Below are positions 1 to 8,896 of a stretch of DNA of 64,000 nt, one piece after another (position 1 is the first letter of the stretch; each line of letters begins with the position of its first letter). Origin of the DNA: Sphaerisporangium cinnabarinum. GTDB taxonomy: Bacteria; Actinomycetota; Actinomycetes; Actinomycetales; Cellulomonadaceae. Under the pieces are notes generated by a model. That model worked only from the letters and a program-made list of their open reading frames with translations, was not told the origin of the DNA and did no database searches. Both the position numbers and the translations under genes were made by a program. The stretch lies in NCBI GenBank assembly GCA_003052455.1, contig QAPD01000033.1, positions 1 through 64,000 of the forward strand, written 5' to 3'.

Positions 1-231
1 GTCCTGCGCGTCGCGAGCGGCGCCGTGGGCGGCGTGCTCGTCGCCCGGCACCGGACCGGTCCCGTCGGGCTCGTCCTCGCCGCCGCCGCGGGGGCCGCGG
101 GCGGGGCGGTCGGGACGTGGGGCGGGGCGGCGTGGCGACGCCTCGCCGTCGGCGAGCGGCCCGACTGGCCGGGCGCCGTCGCGGAGGACGTCACGGCGCT
201 GGCCCTCGCGGCCTGGGCCGTCCGGGGCTGA
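1..231 (+). CDS. Membrane protein, C-terminal fragment (DUF4126-like?)
   Basis: The reading frame is open from the first base of the window, so this is the last 76 codons of a gene that begins upstream. The visible part is one long Ala/Gly/Val-rich hydrophobic stretch with a conserved-looking ending of the form proline-x-Ala-x-x-Glu-Asp-x-x-Ala-x-x-Leu-Ala. This recalls the C-terminus of small integral membrane proteins of the DUF4126 type, but with only the tail visible that is a weak assignment. It ends in TGA. An internal GTG exists at 25 but there is no reason to prefer it over continuation from upstream. Confidence 0.45.
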   Translation, partial: VLRVASGAVGGVLVARHRTGPVGLVLAAAAGAAGGAVGTWGGAAWRRLAVGERPDWPGAVAEDVTALALAAWAVRG

Positions 232-286
232 GCGCCGCGTCTCCAGGGCCGGGGCCCAGGACGGTCCCCGGCCGGGGAACCGTCCG

Positions 287-991
287 TCAGCAGCCCGCCT
301 GCTCGTACCGGCACAGCAGCTCCCACGCGGCACGGGCCTGCTCCGAGACCGTCTCGCGGGCCGCGCCGACGGTGCTCTCCCCGCCGTCGAGCGCGACGAG
401 CGCGACCGCGGCACCACGCCGCGTGGTCGTCAGGTAGGTCCCGAGCGCCGTGTCCAGGTCGCCGCTCTCGCCCGACCCGTAGTAGTCCGTGGCGAGCCCG
501 GTGCCCTGGGCGCCGACGTCGACCGGCTCGACCGCGTACGTCGTGCCCTCCGCGCCGCCCTGCGCCGCGCACGCGGCGAGCAGGTCCGCGAGCCGCGCGG
601 CCTCGGCGGTGGCGGCGTCGGCGTCGGCGAACACGGCGACCTGGTGGACCCCCACGACGCCCTCGGCCGCCCCGTCGCCCTCGGTCGCGGTGCGCATCGC
701 GGTGGCGTCCGCGGGGCCGCCGTCGGCGCACGCCTCCGGAAGGTGCCAGTCCGCGACCCCCTCCGCCTCGGCACGCCCGCCCTCCGCACCCCACGCGCCC
801 GCGGGCAGCAGGACGTCGGCGGGCGCGTCCGTCGGGAGCGCCGGGGCGGGATCACCGGGCGCCGGGGTCGAGGTCGAGGGTTCCGGGGCCGACGGCTCCG
901 GGGTGCCCGGGGTGTCGCCAGGGGCTGCGGTGCAGGCCGCGAGGACCAGGGCGCTCGCGGCAAGGACGGTCGTCGTCGTCGAGGCTCTCAT
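287..991 (-). CDS. Secreted lipoprotein of unknown function
   Basis: The 234-residue protein starts with a type II signal peptide: a short basic start, a hydrophobic run, then the lipobox Leu-Val-Leu-Ala-Ala-Cys, so the mature protein should be lipid-anchored on the outer face of the membrane. A Pro/Ser/Thr/Glu-rich spacer of about 40 residues follows, then a roughly 170-residue globular part with three further cysteines, two of them in the last 10 residues. The upstream frame is open to 1033, but the ATG at 991 places the signal peptide correctly. The folded part resembles actinobacterial extracytoplasmic sensor-like lipoprotein domains only in general character; I do not recognise the family. 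Confidence 0.7.
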   Translation of the reverse strand: MRASTTTTVLAASALVLAACTAAPGDTPGTPEPSAPEPSTSTPAPGDPAPALPTDAPADVLLPAGAWGAEGGRAEAEGVADWHLPEACADGGPADATAMRTATEGDGAAEGVVGVHQVAVFADADAATAEAARLADLLAACAAQGGAEGTTYAVEPVDVGAQGTGLATDYYGSGESGDLDTALGTYLTTTRRGAAVALVALDGGESTVGAARETVSEQARAAWELLCRYEQAGC

Positions 992-1168
992 CCGCACCAC
1001 CCTGGCAGCCGAACGCTCGGCTCGCAGGACCACCTCACGCCCGCCGCAGCCGCGGCTGCGCCGCGGCCAGCACCCCCCACCCGCCGAGCACGGGGTCCGC
1101 GACCGTTCTCGTCGAGATCCGGTCGCTGATCGCGTGCTCGCGGGGCGCTCGGACCGGAAGACCGGGGC

Positions 1169-1501
1169 TCAGGGGGCCGGGATGCTCGTCACGGTCGTCA
1201 GGAGGAACGCCGCGTCCTCGACCGCGCTGACCGCGTGCCGCTCGTGCGTGAGCACGCGCAGCTCGCCCTCGCCGAGCTCGACGTCGCCCTCGCCGAGCGC
1301 GGTGACCCGGACCCGCCCGCGCAGCACCTGGATCGACGCCGCGGGCGGGGAGTTGTGCTCCCCGAGCTCGACGCCCGCGCGCAGCGCGAGGATCGTCTGG
1401 CGCAGCGGGCCGTCGTGCAGCACGACCTCCGCGCTGCGGCCGTTGGGCGCGGTGCGGGCGTTCGTGAGGTGGGCGTCCGTGAGGAGGTCGACGTTCGTCA
1501 T
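1169..1501 (-). CDS. Small cupin-fold protein
   Basis: This 110-residue protein has the spacing of a single-domain cupin: a Gly-x-Glu-Leu-Gly-Glu-His motif near residue 45, a Gln-Val-Leu-x-Gly turn near residue 60, and a second motif around Thr-His-Glu-Arg-His near residue 85-90. Small stand-alone cupins of this kind usually bind a metal or small ligand. No substrate can be read from the sequence. It sits between a lipoprotein on the same strand and the divergent AarF-like kinase, with no obvious operon partner. Confidence 0.65.
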   Translation of the reverse strand: MTNVDLLTDAHLTNARTAPNGRSAEVVLHDGPLRQTILALRAGVELGEHNSPPAASIQVLRGRVRVTALGEGDVELGEGELRVLTHERHAVSAVEDAAFLLTTVTSIPAP

Positions 1502-1665
1502 CGGGGCTCCGGCCTGTCGGGGAGCTCCATCATGCCGCGCCGCCGACGTCGCTGCCGCCCGTGCCGCGGCCGGGTCGCGCTGGTTGCCGCGACCGGCTCG
1601 GGCGGGCGGGGCGCGCCGGTGGCGCGTGCTGGTGGTCTGCCGTGCGGTCCGGAAGAGTGGCCGCC

Positions 1666-3732
1666 ATGCAGGTGGTCTCCGGTCTCCTCGTCGGTCTGTT
1701 CGGCCTCGTCTTCATCGTCGGGATGCTGCTGCTCCTCGCCGCGACGGCGCGGCGCGTCATGGGCGCGCCCGTCGGCTGGATCCGCTCGGCGGTCGTGGCC
1801 CTCGCGATGCTGTCGGTCGCGTCGTGGGTGCTCACGGGCGGCCTGCTCGACGCCGGCTGGTCGCGCCCCGACGGGACGCTCACGGTCGCGCCGGGAGTCG
1901 CGCTCGTCGCCGTCGTGCTCGCGTTCGCGTGGGCGTTCGTGCTCGGGCTGTGCGTGCTGCTCGTGCTCGAGCTGCTCGTCCCGACGGGCTCCGTCCCGGG
2001 GCCGTGGCGCGCGTTCCGAGGGCTGCGTCAGGGCCGTCGCGAGACGCGGCGCTACACCCAGATCCTGGGGATCGGCGTCCGGCACGGCCTCGGCGGGGCG
2101 CTCACGCGCGGAGCGCGGCAGCCGGACGGGTCGCGCTTGTCGCGCACCGACCAGCGGCGGCAGGCGGCCGCGCTGCGCGACGCCCTGAGCGACGCCGGCG
2201 TGACGTTCGTGAAGTTCGGCCAGATGCTGTCCACGCGCCGGGACCTGCTGCCCGCCGCGTTCGCGGACGCGCTCGCCACGCTCCAGAGCGAGGTCCCGCC
2301 CGCGCCGTGGTCGCAGGTGGAGGCGGCCGTCGCGGGCGCGCTCGGGCGTCCGATCGACCAGGCGTTCGCCGACTTCTCGCCGGAGCCGCTCGCCTCGGCG
2401 TCCGTGGGCCAGGTCCACGCGGCCCGCCTGCTCGACGGGCGCGACGTCGTGGTCAAGGTGCAGCGCCCGGGCGCCCGCGCCCAGGTCGAGACGGACCTCG
2501 CGATCCTCGGGCGGCTCGCGCGCCGCATCGAGCGCGACACGGCGTGGGGCCGCTCGCTCGGCGTCGTCGACCTCGCCGACGGCTTCGCCGCGTCGCTGCG
2601 CGAGGAGCTCGACTACACGGTCGAGCTGGAGAACACGCTCGCGCTGCGCGCGGCGCTCGCGCGGGGCGCGGCGGGGGACGGGAGCCCCGACGACGACGCC
2701 ACCGACCCGGGCGCGGGCCCGCGCGTCCGGGTCCCCGACGTCTACCCCGAGCTCTCCGGGACGACGCTCCTCGTCATGGAGCGGCTCGACGGCGTTCCCC
2801 TCGGCCGCGCCGCGGACGTGCTCTCCGGCCTCGACGACGTCGTGCGCGCCGACCTCGCCTCGCGCCTCCTCACGGCGACGCTCGAGCAGGTGCTGGTCGC
2901 GGGCACCTTCCACGCCGACCTCCACCCCGGGAACGTGCTCGTCACCGTCGACGGCCGTCTCGGCCTGCTCGACATGGGCTCCGTCGGCCGGCTCGGCGAG
3001 CCCGACCGGCTCGCGCTCGCGGCGGTGCTGCTCGCGGTCGACGCCGACGACGCCGTCGCCGCGACCGACGCCCTCCTCGAGCTGCTCGACGCCCCGGCCG
3101 ACCTCGACGTGCGCCGCCTGGAGCGCGCCGTCGGGCAGGTGATCGTGCGGTTCCGCGGCGCCGGCGCGAGCGGCGCGATGTTCACCGCGCTCTTCCGGCT
3201 CGTCACCGACGCGGGCCTCGCCGTCCCGTCGCAGGTCGCCGCCGCGTTCCGGACGTTCACGTCGCTGGAGGGCACGCTGCGCCTGCTCGACCCCGGTTTC
3301 GACCTCGTCGCCGCGGCCCGCGCGACCGCGCAGCCGCTCGTGCGGCGCGTCGTGACACCGGAGGGCCTGCGCGAGCGCGCGACGAGCCTGTTCCTCGGCC
3401 TCGCGCCGGAGCTCGAACGGCTCCCGCGCCGGCTCGCGAAGATCACGAGCGACGTCGAGGCCGGGCGGCTCACCGTCACCGTCCGCTCGTTCGCGCACCC
3501 CGAGGACCGCGCGTTCCTCACCGGCCTCGTGCAGCAGGTCGTCTCCACGGTCATCGCCGCCGCGGCCGTCGTCGCGGCGGTCGTGCTGGTCTCCGCCGAC
3601 TCCGGCCCCGAGCTCGTCGAGGGCCTGAGCCTGTTCGCCGTCCTCGGCGCTGCGCTCGGGTTCGTCGGGACCGTGCTCGCCGTGCGCGTCCTCGTGTTCG
3701 CGTTCCGGGGGTCGGCCGCGCGCCGCGAGTGA
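1666..3732 (+). CDS. AarF/UbiB (ABC1) family atypical protein kinase
   Basis: The 688-residue protein has three hydrophobic segments in its first 110 residues and two near the C-terminus (about residues 625-685), flanking a kinase-like core. Family signatures are present in order: Val-Lys-Phe-Gly-Gln near residue 183, the Ala-rich Ser-Val-Gly-Gln-Val-His loop, Val-Val-Lys-Val-Gln-Arg-Pro-Gly, Glu-Glu-Leu-Asp-Tyr, the catalytic His-Ala-Asp-Leu-His-Pro-Gly-Asn and Asp-Met-Gly-Ser. UbiB/ABC1 proteins are membrane-associated ATP-binding proteins linked to quinone or lipid metabolism. The ATG at 1666 is chosen because the first membrane helix begins immediately after it; the longer open frame is Arg-rich and not protein-like. 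It ends two bases before the convergent universal stress gene. Confidence 0.85.
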   Translation: MQVVSGLLVGLFGLVFIVGMLLLLAATARRVMGAPVGWIRSAVVALAMLSVASWVLTGGLLDAGWSRPDGTLTVAPGVALVAVVLAFAWAFVLGLCVLLVLELLVPTGSVPGPWRAFRGLRQGRRETRRYTQILGIGVRHGLGGALTRGARQPDGSRLSRTDQRRQAAALRDALSDAGVTFVKFGQMLSTRRDLLPAAFADALATLQSEVPPAPWSQVEAAVAGALGRPIDQAFADFSPEPLASASVGQVHAARLLDGRDVVVKVQRPGARAQVETDLAILGRLARRIERDTAWGRSLGVVDLADGFAASLREELDYTVELENTLALRAALARGAAGDGSPDDDATDPGAGPRVRVPDVYPELSGTTLLVMERLDGVPLGRAADVLSGLDDVVRADLASRLLTATLEQVLVAGTFHADLHPGNVLVTVDGRLGLLDMGSVGRLGEPDRLALAAVLLAVDADDAVAATDALLELLDAPADLDVRRLERAVGQVIVRFRGAGASGAMFTALFRLVTDAGLAVPSQVAAAFRTFTSLEGTLRLLDPGFDLVAAARATAQPLVRRVVTPEGLRERATSLFLGLAPELERLPRRLAKITSDVEAGRLTVTVRSFAHPEDRAFLTGLVQQVVSTVIAAAAVVAAVVLVSADSGPELVEGLSLFAVLGAALGFVGTVLAVRVLVFAFRGSAARRE

Positions 3733-3734
3733 CC

Positions 3735-4688
3735 TCAGGCGTCGTGCGCGCCCGACGGGTGCGTCGCGTCCGCGGGTCGCACGACCGTGACCGGGCAGTG
3801 CGCGTACTCGACCGCGTGCCGGCTCACCGAGCCCAGGAGCAGCCGGTCGAACCCGCCGACGCCGCGGTTGCCGAGCACGAGCCGCTCGGCGCGCGACGAC
3901 GCCTCGATGACCCCCTTCGCGGCGTGCACGTGCTGCACGCTGCGCACGAGGCGGTCGTCGGGCAGGTCGACCCCCGCCGCCTCGAGCGCGGCGTCGAGCT
4001 TCTGGGCGGCGAACTTCTCGTAGTCGTCGATGGGCGGCGTCCACCCCCACGAGTCGGGCAGGGGTGCGAGCGAGACGATCTGCCAGCAGAACAGGGCCTC
4101 GAGCGTCGCGCCCGTACGGCGCGCGACGTCGGCGCCGTGCCGCAGCGCCTGGACCGACGTCGCCGACCCGTCGACACCGACGACGACGGGCCGCGCGTGG
4201 TCGTGGCGCACGTCGGGCGTCCCGCGCACCACGGTCACGGGGACGGTCGCGTGCTGCACGACGGCGGTCGGTACCGACCCGAGGACCATGCGCCCGAGGC
4301 GGCCCCGGCCGCAGCGCCCGAGGACGAGCAGGTCGGCGTCGTCGCCGTCGGCGGCGTCGGGCCGCACGTCGGCCTGGGCGGGCTGCGCGACGCGCGGCTG
4401 GGCGAGGGCGAGCAGGACGGCCGCGGGGCTGCCGCGCTCGGCGACGGCCGTCGCGGTCACCACGTCCGGGCCGATCCCCGTGCGGGCGTGCGCGGCGTCG
4501 AGCCACTCCTGGACCAGCGCGCGCTTCTCCTCGGCCACCGTGCCGGGGCCGTCGCCCGGTCCCTGCCGCGACTCGAACGCGAGCACGGCCGTCAGGGGCA
4601 CCGCCCGGTCCGCCGCCTCGCGCAGCGCCCAGTCGAGCGCGCCGCCCGACTCCTCCGACCCGTCGACACCGACGATCACGCCGCGCAT
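3735..4688 (-). CDS. Tandem-domain universal stress protein
   Basis: The 317-residue protein contains two UspA domains (about residues 1-150 and 160-310). Each starts with a Val-Gly-Val-Asp-Gly-Ser strand-loop and ends with an ATP-binding Gly-rich loop: Gly-Arg-Cys-Gly-Arg-Gly in the first, and Gly-Asn-Arg-Gly-Val-Gly-Gly followed by Gly-Ser-Val-Ser in the second. The pattern fits ATP-binding Usp proteins that act in dormancy or stress. The ATG at 4688 has a strong GGAGGTGG ribosome site nine bases upstream. A long Ala/Gln/Asp insertion around residues 100-115 separates the last strands of domain 1. Confidence 0.9.
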   Translation of the reverse strand: MRGVIVGVDGSEESGGALDWALREAADRAVPLTAVLAFESRQGPGDGPGTVAEEKRALVQEWLDAAHARTGIGPDVVTATAVAERGSPAAVLLALAQPRVAQPAQADVRPDAADGDDADLLVLGRCGRGRLGRMVLGSVPTAVVQHATVPVTVVRGTPDVRHDHARPVVVGVDGSATSVQALRHGADVARRTGATLEALFCWQIVSLAPLPDSWGWTPPIDDYEKFAAQKLDAALEAAGVDLPDDRLVRSVQHVHAAKGVIEASSRAERLVLGNRGVGGFDRLLLGSVSRHAVEYAHCPVTVVRPADATHPSGAHDA

Positions 4689-4881
4689 CTCGCCACCTCC
4701 GCCCGGTCTGCCGACCGCGTGCGCCGTCGGCGTGCTGTCCCGACGCCGTCGGGGGCGCCGGTGCTGTCTCGACCCTAGGCCGCGCCGGCGCGCCGCGCCC
4801 GGGACGGGCGTCCCGAGGTGGTGGACGAGAGTCCCGCGTCGCGTCGACACGGACGGCACGCGGCGCGCCGCGGGGAGGCGG

Positions 4882-5529
4882 TCAGAACCGCGGGTCGGGC
4901 TCGTCCTGGAGGATGTTGCGCAGGGGGCGGGTGACGACGTCGACCCGGGCGAGCAGGTCCGCCGGGCCCGAGACGACGAGCGCCCGGTCCCCGACCGGCA
5001 CGTACACCGCGGCGTGCTCCCGCACGGTGACGTACAGGCAGGGGCGCGTCTCGCCGTCGACCCGGAACGTGGTGCGCACGACGGGCGCGACGTCCACCTC
5101 CTCGACGATCGCGCGCATCGCGGCGCGGTACTCCTGGTAGGAGTCGAGGAAGTCGTCGTCGCCGGGGGTGTCCGAGTGCAGCGGCGCGGCGAGCGCACCG
5201 CTGAGCGCGGTGCGGGCGATGTCCTCGGCCTGCTCGTCGTGCGCGGCCCGCACCCGCAGCGTCTCGACGTCGAGCGTCTCGCCCGTGAACGACACGTAGG
5301 AGCGCAGGAAGCGCTCCTCGGCCGGGTCGTGCGCGCCGTGACCGGCGCCCGTCAGCGTCTCCTCGTCGAGGTCGAGGCCCCAGGTGAGCGGGTCGTCGAC
5401 CTCCGCGACGGCGCCGTGGAACCGGGCGACCACCTGCTCCCACGACGCGGCCGAGCCCGCGGGCCGTGCTCCTCGCTCGTCCGCGTCCGGTGCGGGTGTG
5501 TCCTCCGGCGGCTGGTCCGGTTGGTGCAT
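4882..5529 (-). CDS. Conserved-looking protein of unknown function
   Basis: The 215-residue acidic, soluble protein has no signal peptide or membrane segment. After a Pro/Asp-rich N-terminus of about 35 residues it shows alternating helices and strands, including a beta-rich C-terminal part (residues 150-210) with Val-Asp-Gly-Glu-Thr-Arg-Pro and Val-Pro-Val-Gly-Asp-Arg turns. I do not recognise the family. The ATG at 5529 is preferred over the upstream frame, with an AAGGGTGG-like site somewhat far upstream. It is divergent from clpC; the 280-bp gap between them holds the clpC control region. Confidence 0.6.
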   Translation of the reverse strand: MHQPDQPPEDTPAPDADERGARPAGSAASWEQVVARFHGAVAEVDDPLTWGLDLDEETLTGAGHGAHDPAEERFLRSYVSFTGETLDVETLRVRAAHDEQAEDIARTALSGALAAPLHSDTPGDDDFLDSYQEYRAAMRAIVEEVDVAPVVRTTFRVDGETRPCLYVTVREHAAVYVPVGDRALVVSGPADLLARVDVVTRPLRNILQDEPDPRF

Positions 5530-5682
5530 CGCTCTTCGCCACCCTTCTGGACGTCGTGCGGGGCGCACTCCCGAGCCTGCCCGTGGCGCGGGCCGCGGTC
5601 AACGCCTCGGGCGCGTGTCGGACCGGGTGATCTCCTGCGTCGTGCCACCGGACCGTGCGGCAGGTCACGGTCCGACCCCTCT

Positions 5683-5700
5683 TTCACGCCCCTGGCGAAC
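5683..5700 (+). promoter_or_regulatory. ClgR-type operator upstream of clpC
   Basis: The 18-bp site has CGC and GCG half-sites separated by five bases, flanked by A/T bases. It matches the published actinobacterial ClgR box layout (W-N-N-W-CGC-N5-GCG-W-W-S) at all but one position. It lies 110 bp upstream of the clpC start, where activation by ClgR of clp genes is established in streptomycetes and corynebacteria. No clgR gene is in the window. Confidence 0.55.
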
Positions 5701-5809
5701 AACGGCATACGGAGGGGGTGCGGCTCGTTCGGACCACATAGAGTCAATGCGGTCAGGCTTGTACCCGTCGTCCGGCGGGCAGGTGTACGCCGCTCACGAG
5801 GAGCAGCAC

Positions 5810-8377
5810 ATGTTCGAGAGATTCACAGACCGAGCCCGTCGGGTCGTCGTCCTCGCCCAGGAAGAGGCGCGGATGCTCAACCACAACTACATCGGCACCG
5901 AGCACATCCTCCTCGGCCTCATCCACGAGGGCGAGGGTGTCGCGGCCAAGGCGCTGGAGTCCCTCGGGATCTCCCTCGACGGCGTCCGCACCCAGGTGAC
6001 CGAGATCATCGGCGAGGGCCAGCAGGCCCCGAGCGGGCACATCCCGTTCACGCCGCGCGCCAAGAAGGTGCTCGAGCTGTCGCTGCGCGAGGCGCTCCAG
6101 CTCGGCCACAACTACATCGGCACCGAGCACATCCTGCTCGGCCTCATCCGCGAGGGCGAGGGCGTCGCCGCCCAGGTCCTGACGAAGATGGGCGCCGACC
6201 TCAACAAGGTGCGCCAGCAGGTCATCCAGCTCCTGTCCGGCTACCAGGGCAAGGAGCCGGTCGCCGCCGGCGGCCCCACCGAGGGCCAGCCGTCGGGCTC
6301 GGCCGTGCTCGACCAGTTCGGGCGCAACCTCACCCAGGCCGCGCGCGAGGGCAAGCTCGACCCGGTCATCGGGCGCAGCCTCGAGATCGAGCGCGTCATG
6401 CAGGTCCTGAGCCGCCGCACCAAGAACAACCCCGTCCTCATCGGCGAGCCCGGCGTCGGCAAGACGGCCGTCGTCGAGGGTCTCGCCCAGGACATCGTCC
6501 GTGGCGACGTCCCCGAGACGCTGAAGGACAAGCAGCTCTACACGCTCGACCTCGGCGCGCTCGTGGCCGGGTCGCGCTACCGCGGTGACTTCGAGGAGCG
6601 CCTCAAGAAGGTGCTCAAGGAGATCCGCACGCGCGGCGACATCATCCTCTTCATCGACGAGATCCACACCCTCGTCGGGGCGGGTGCCGCCGAGGGCGCG
6701 ATCGACGCCGCGAGCATCCTCAAGCCGATGCTCGCGCGCGGCGAGCTGCAGACCATCGGCGCGACGACGCTCGACGAGTACCGCAAGCACGTCGAGAAGG
6801 ACCCGGCCCTGGAGCGGCGCTTCCAGCCCATCCAGGTCGCCGAGCCGTCGCTCACGCACGCCATCGAGATCCTCAAGGGCCTGCGCGACCGCTACGAGGC
6901 GCACCACCGCGTGTCCATCACGGACTCCGCGCTCGTCTCCGCGGCCACGCTCGCGGACCGGTACATCAACGACCGGTTCCTCCCGGACAAGGCGATCGAC
7001 CTCATCGACGAGGCGGGCGCGCGCCTGCGCATCCGCCGCATGACGGCCCCGCCGGAGCTCAAGGAGCTCGACGAGGAGATCGCCGAGGCGCGTCGCGAGA
7101 AGGAGTCCGCGATCGACGCGCAGGACTTCGAGAAGGCCGCCGGCCTGCGCGACAAGGAGAAGCAGCTCACCGCGAAGCGCGCCGACAAGGAGAAGGCGTG
7201 GAAGTCCGGTGACCTGGACACCGTCGCGGAGGTGGACGAGGAGCTGATCGCCGAGGTCCTGGCCATGGCCACGGGCATCCCGGTCTTCAAGCTCACCGAG
7301 GAGGAGTCCAGCCGCCTGCTCCACATGGAGGACGAGCTGCACAAGCGCGTCGTCGGCCAGGAGGCCGCGATCAAGGCGCTGTCGCAGGCCATCCGCCGTA
7401 CGCGTGCGGGCCTCAAGGACCCGAAGCGCCCCGGTGGGTCGTTCATCTTCGCCGGCCCCACGGGCGTCGGGAAGACGGAGCTGGCCAAGGCGCTCGCCGA
7501 GTTCCTCTTCGGGGACGAGGACGCGCTCATCCAGCTCGACATGTCGGAGTTCTCCGAGAAGCACACCGTCTCGCGGCTGTTCGGCTCGCCCCCCGGCTAC
7601 GTCGGGTACGACGAGGGTGGTCAGCTCACGGAGAAGGTGCGGCGCAAGCCGTTCTCGGTCGTCCTGTTCGACGAGGTGGAGAAGGCCCACGCGGACATCT
7701 TCAACTCGCTCCTGCAGATCCTCGAGGACGGTCGTCTGACCGACTCGCAGGGCCGGGTCGTGGACTTCAAGAACACCGTCATCATCATGACGACCAACCT
7801 CGGCACGCGGGACATCGCCAAGGGCGTCCAGACCGGCTTCAACGCCGGCGGCGACCTGGTCACGTCCTACGAGCGCATGAAGGCGAAGGTCAACGACGAG
7901 CTCAAGCAGCACTTCCGGCCTGAGTTCCTCAACCGCGTCGACGACGTGGTGGTCTTCCCGCAGCTCTCGCAGAACGAGATCATCCAGATCGTCGACCTGA
8001 TGATCGCCCGTCTCGACGCCCGCCTGCGGGACAAGGACATGGGCATCGAGCTCACGCAGCCCGCGAAGCAGCTCCTCGCCGAGAAGGGCTACGACCCGGT
8101 CCTGGGTGCTCGTCCGCTGCGCCGCGCGATCCAGCGCGACATCGAGGACGTGCTCTCCGAGAAGATCCTGTTCGGCGAGCTCAAGGCCGGCGAGATCGTC
8201 CTGGTCGACGCCGAGGGCGAGGGCCTGCTCGGGGAGTTCACCTTCCGGGGTGTCTCGAAGGGCGAGCACGACCGCGGCCCGGTGAGCGTGGGCGCGGCCG
8301 CCGCGCTCGACGCCCCCACCGGCGTCTCGGTCCGCGACCTGCCCCCGACGGGCGAGCTGCAGGCCGGCGCGGAGTGA
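5810..8377 (+). CDS. clpC: ATP-dependent Clp protease ATPase subunit ClpC
   Basis: This 855-residue HSP100 chaperone unfolds substrates for the ClpP protease. It has the double Clp N-domain (residues about 1-75 and 78-150, with the same His-Asn-Tyr-Ile-Gly-Thr-Glu-His motif in both), a first AAA+ module with Walker A Gly-Glu-Pro-Gly-Val-Gly-Lys-Thr near residue 212, an UVR/M-domain coiled coil around 420-470, and a second AAA+ module with Gly-Pro-Thr-Gly-Val-Gly-Lys-Thr near residue 549. Length and order are normal for actinobacterial ClpC. The ATG at 5810 follows a GAGGAG site and gives the canonical Met-Phe-Glu-Arg-Phe start. A ClgR box upstream and a strong terminator downstream suggest a single-gene unit. 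Confidence 0.98.
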   Translation: MFERFTDRARRVVVLAQEEARMLNHNYIGTEHILLGLIHEGEGVAAKALESLGISLDGVRTQVTEIIGEGQQAPSGHIPFTPRAKKVLELSLREALQLGHNYIGTEHILLGLIREGEGVAAQVLTKMGADLNKVRQQVIQLLSGYQGKEPVAAGGPTEGQPSGSAVLDQFGRNLTQAAREGKLDPVIGRSLEIERVMQVLSRRTKNNPVLIGEPGVGKTAVVEGLAQDIVRGDVPETLKDKQLYTLDLGALVAGSRYRGDFEERLKKVLKEIRTRGDIILFIDEIHTLVGAGAAEGAIDAASILKPMLARGELQTIGATTLDEYRKHVEKDPALERRFQPIQVAEPSLTHAIEILKGLRDRYEAHHRVSITDSALVSAATLADRYINDRFLPDKAIDLIDEAGARLRIRRMTAPPELKELDEEIAEARREKESAIDAQDFEKAAGLRDKEKQLTAKRADKEKAWKSGDLDTVAEVDEELIAEVLAMATGIPVFKLTEEESSRLLHMEDELHKRVVGQEAAIKALSQAIRRTRAGLKDPKRPGGSFIFAGPTGVGKTELAKALAEFLFGDEDALIQLDMSEFSEKHTVSRLFGSPPGYVGYDEGGQLTEKVRRKPFSVVLFDEVEKAHADIFNSLLQILEDGRLTDSQGRVVDFKNTVIIMTTNLGTRDIAKGVQTGFNAGGDLVTSYERMKAKVNDELKQHFRPEFLNRVDDVVVFPQLSQNEIIQIVDLMIARLDARLRDKDMGIELTQPAKQLLAEKGYDPVLGARPLRRAIQRDIEDVLSEKILFGELKAGEIVLVDAEGEGLLGEFTFRGVSKGEHDRGPVSVGAAAALDAPTGVSVRDLPPTGELQAGAE

Positions 8378-8400
8378 CGCGCTCCTGAACGCCTGACACA

Positions 8401-8436
8401 CGGGCCCCGATCCTCCTCCGGGAGGGTCGGGGCCCG
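8401..8436 (+). terminator. Intrinsic terminator of clpC
   Basis: A 16-bp stem (one G-T pair) with a TCCG tetraloop begins 23 bp after the clpC stop. The arms run 8401-8416 and 8421-8436. There is no real T-run after it, as is usual in high-G+C actinobacteria. Confidence 0.85.
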
Positions 8437-8460
8437 TCGTCGTCCCGGCACCCCGCGCCC

Positions 8461-8520
8461 GCCGAGCAGGCGGTCGTGGCGCGTCCGGGGCGCCTGACGC
8501 GCCACCGCCGCCTGCTCGGC
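8461..8520. repeat. 25-bp inverted repeat, GAGCAGG word family
   Basis: Arms 8461-8485 and 8496-8520 are complementary at 24 of 25 positions around a 10-base loop. A further inverted copy of the core word (CCTGGTCGG) starts at 8533, 22 bp after the matching CCTGCTCGG at 8511. The same word recurs downstream of the LacI regulator near 40.7 kb. It may be a second terminator for clpC or a dispersed palindromic element. Confidence 0.65.
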
Positions 8521-8640
8521 CGGCACGGACCACCTGGTCGGCCGGTCGGGCGGCGTTGCACGGCGTTACGTCCGTCCTTCTCGTGGGACAGGAGTCGACG
8601 CCCCTTTCGGGGGTGTGCGCTCGCTGGCACAGTCGCCGGC

Positions 8641-8775
8641 ATGCAGACGACACCGGGGGGCCTCGTCGCCCTCCCCGCCACCGACGCCGGGCACGTGCCC
8701 GGCCTCGCGTGTCGTCGCGCCCTGCGTGCGCGCCTGCGCCGTCGGGCCGCGTGTCGTCCGACCTCGTGCCGCTGA
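8641..8775 (+). CDS. Candidate Cys-containing leader peptide of the sulfur operon
   Basis: A short frame ending 121 bp before the sulfonate binding-protein gene encodes up to 44 residues from ATG 8641, or 26 from an in-frame GTG at 8695. Its C-terminal part is Ala-Cys-Arg-Arg-Ala-Leu then an Arg-rich run and Ala-Ala-Cys-Arg-Pro-Thr-Ser-Cys-Arg, with three Cys codons. This resembles small actinobacterial leader peptides with a Ser/Cys-Arg-Arg ... Arg ... Ala-x-Cys-Arg pattern that precede sulfur-assimilation genes; cysteine-responsive attenuation by such peptides is established in mycobacteria. A small stem (8794-8800 with 8812-8818) lies between its stop and the binding-protein gene. Neither possible start has a good ribosome site, so the exact start is open. 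The rest of the 520-bp gap after clpC holds the terminator and inverted repeat described separately. Confidence 0.4.
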   Translation: MQTTPGGLVALPATDAGHVPGLACRRALRARLRRRAACRPTSCR

Positions 8776-8896
8776 GCACCTCGCCGCACCGACCGACGGC
8801 CGCCCCGGGCCGCCGTCGGGCCGTCCCACCACCTCCCGCGCGCGGCACCCGTGCGCCCTCGTGCGCTCTCGCGCGCTCTCCCTGAGAGGACCCGTC

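Noticed and set aside
489-4778. Very long open frames antisense or out of phase to real genes, here and at 5753-9835 (minus) and 29826-33554 (plus)
   Set aside because: They overlap well-supported conserved proteins, are dominated by Arg, Ala, Gly and Pro, and arise because stop codons are rare in the alternative frames of high-G+C genes.
5816-6240. Internal direct repeat at the start of clpC
   Set aside because: It is the normal doubled Clp N-domain of the family, not an unusual duplication.
8476-8775. A 99-residue protein starting upstream of the proposed leader peptide
   Set aside because: Its first half runs through the 25-bp inverted repeat after clpC and has no protein-like composition or ribosome site; only the C-terminal Cys/Arg segment looks meaningful.
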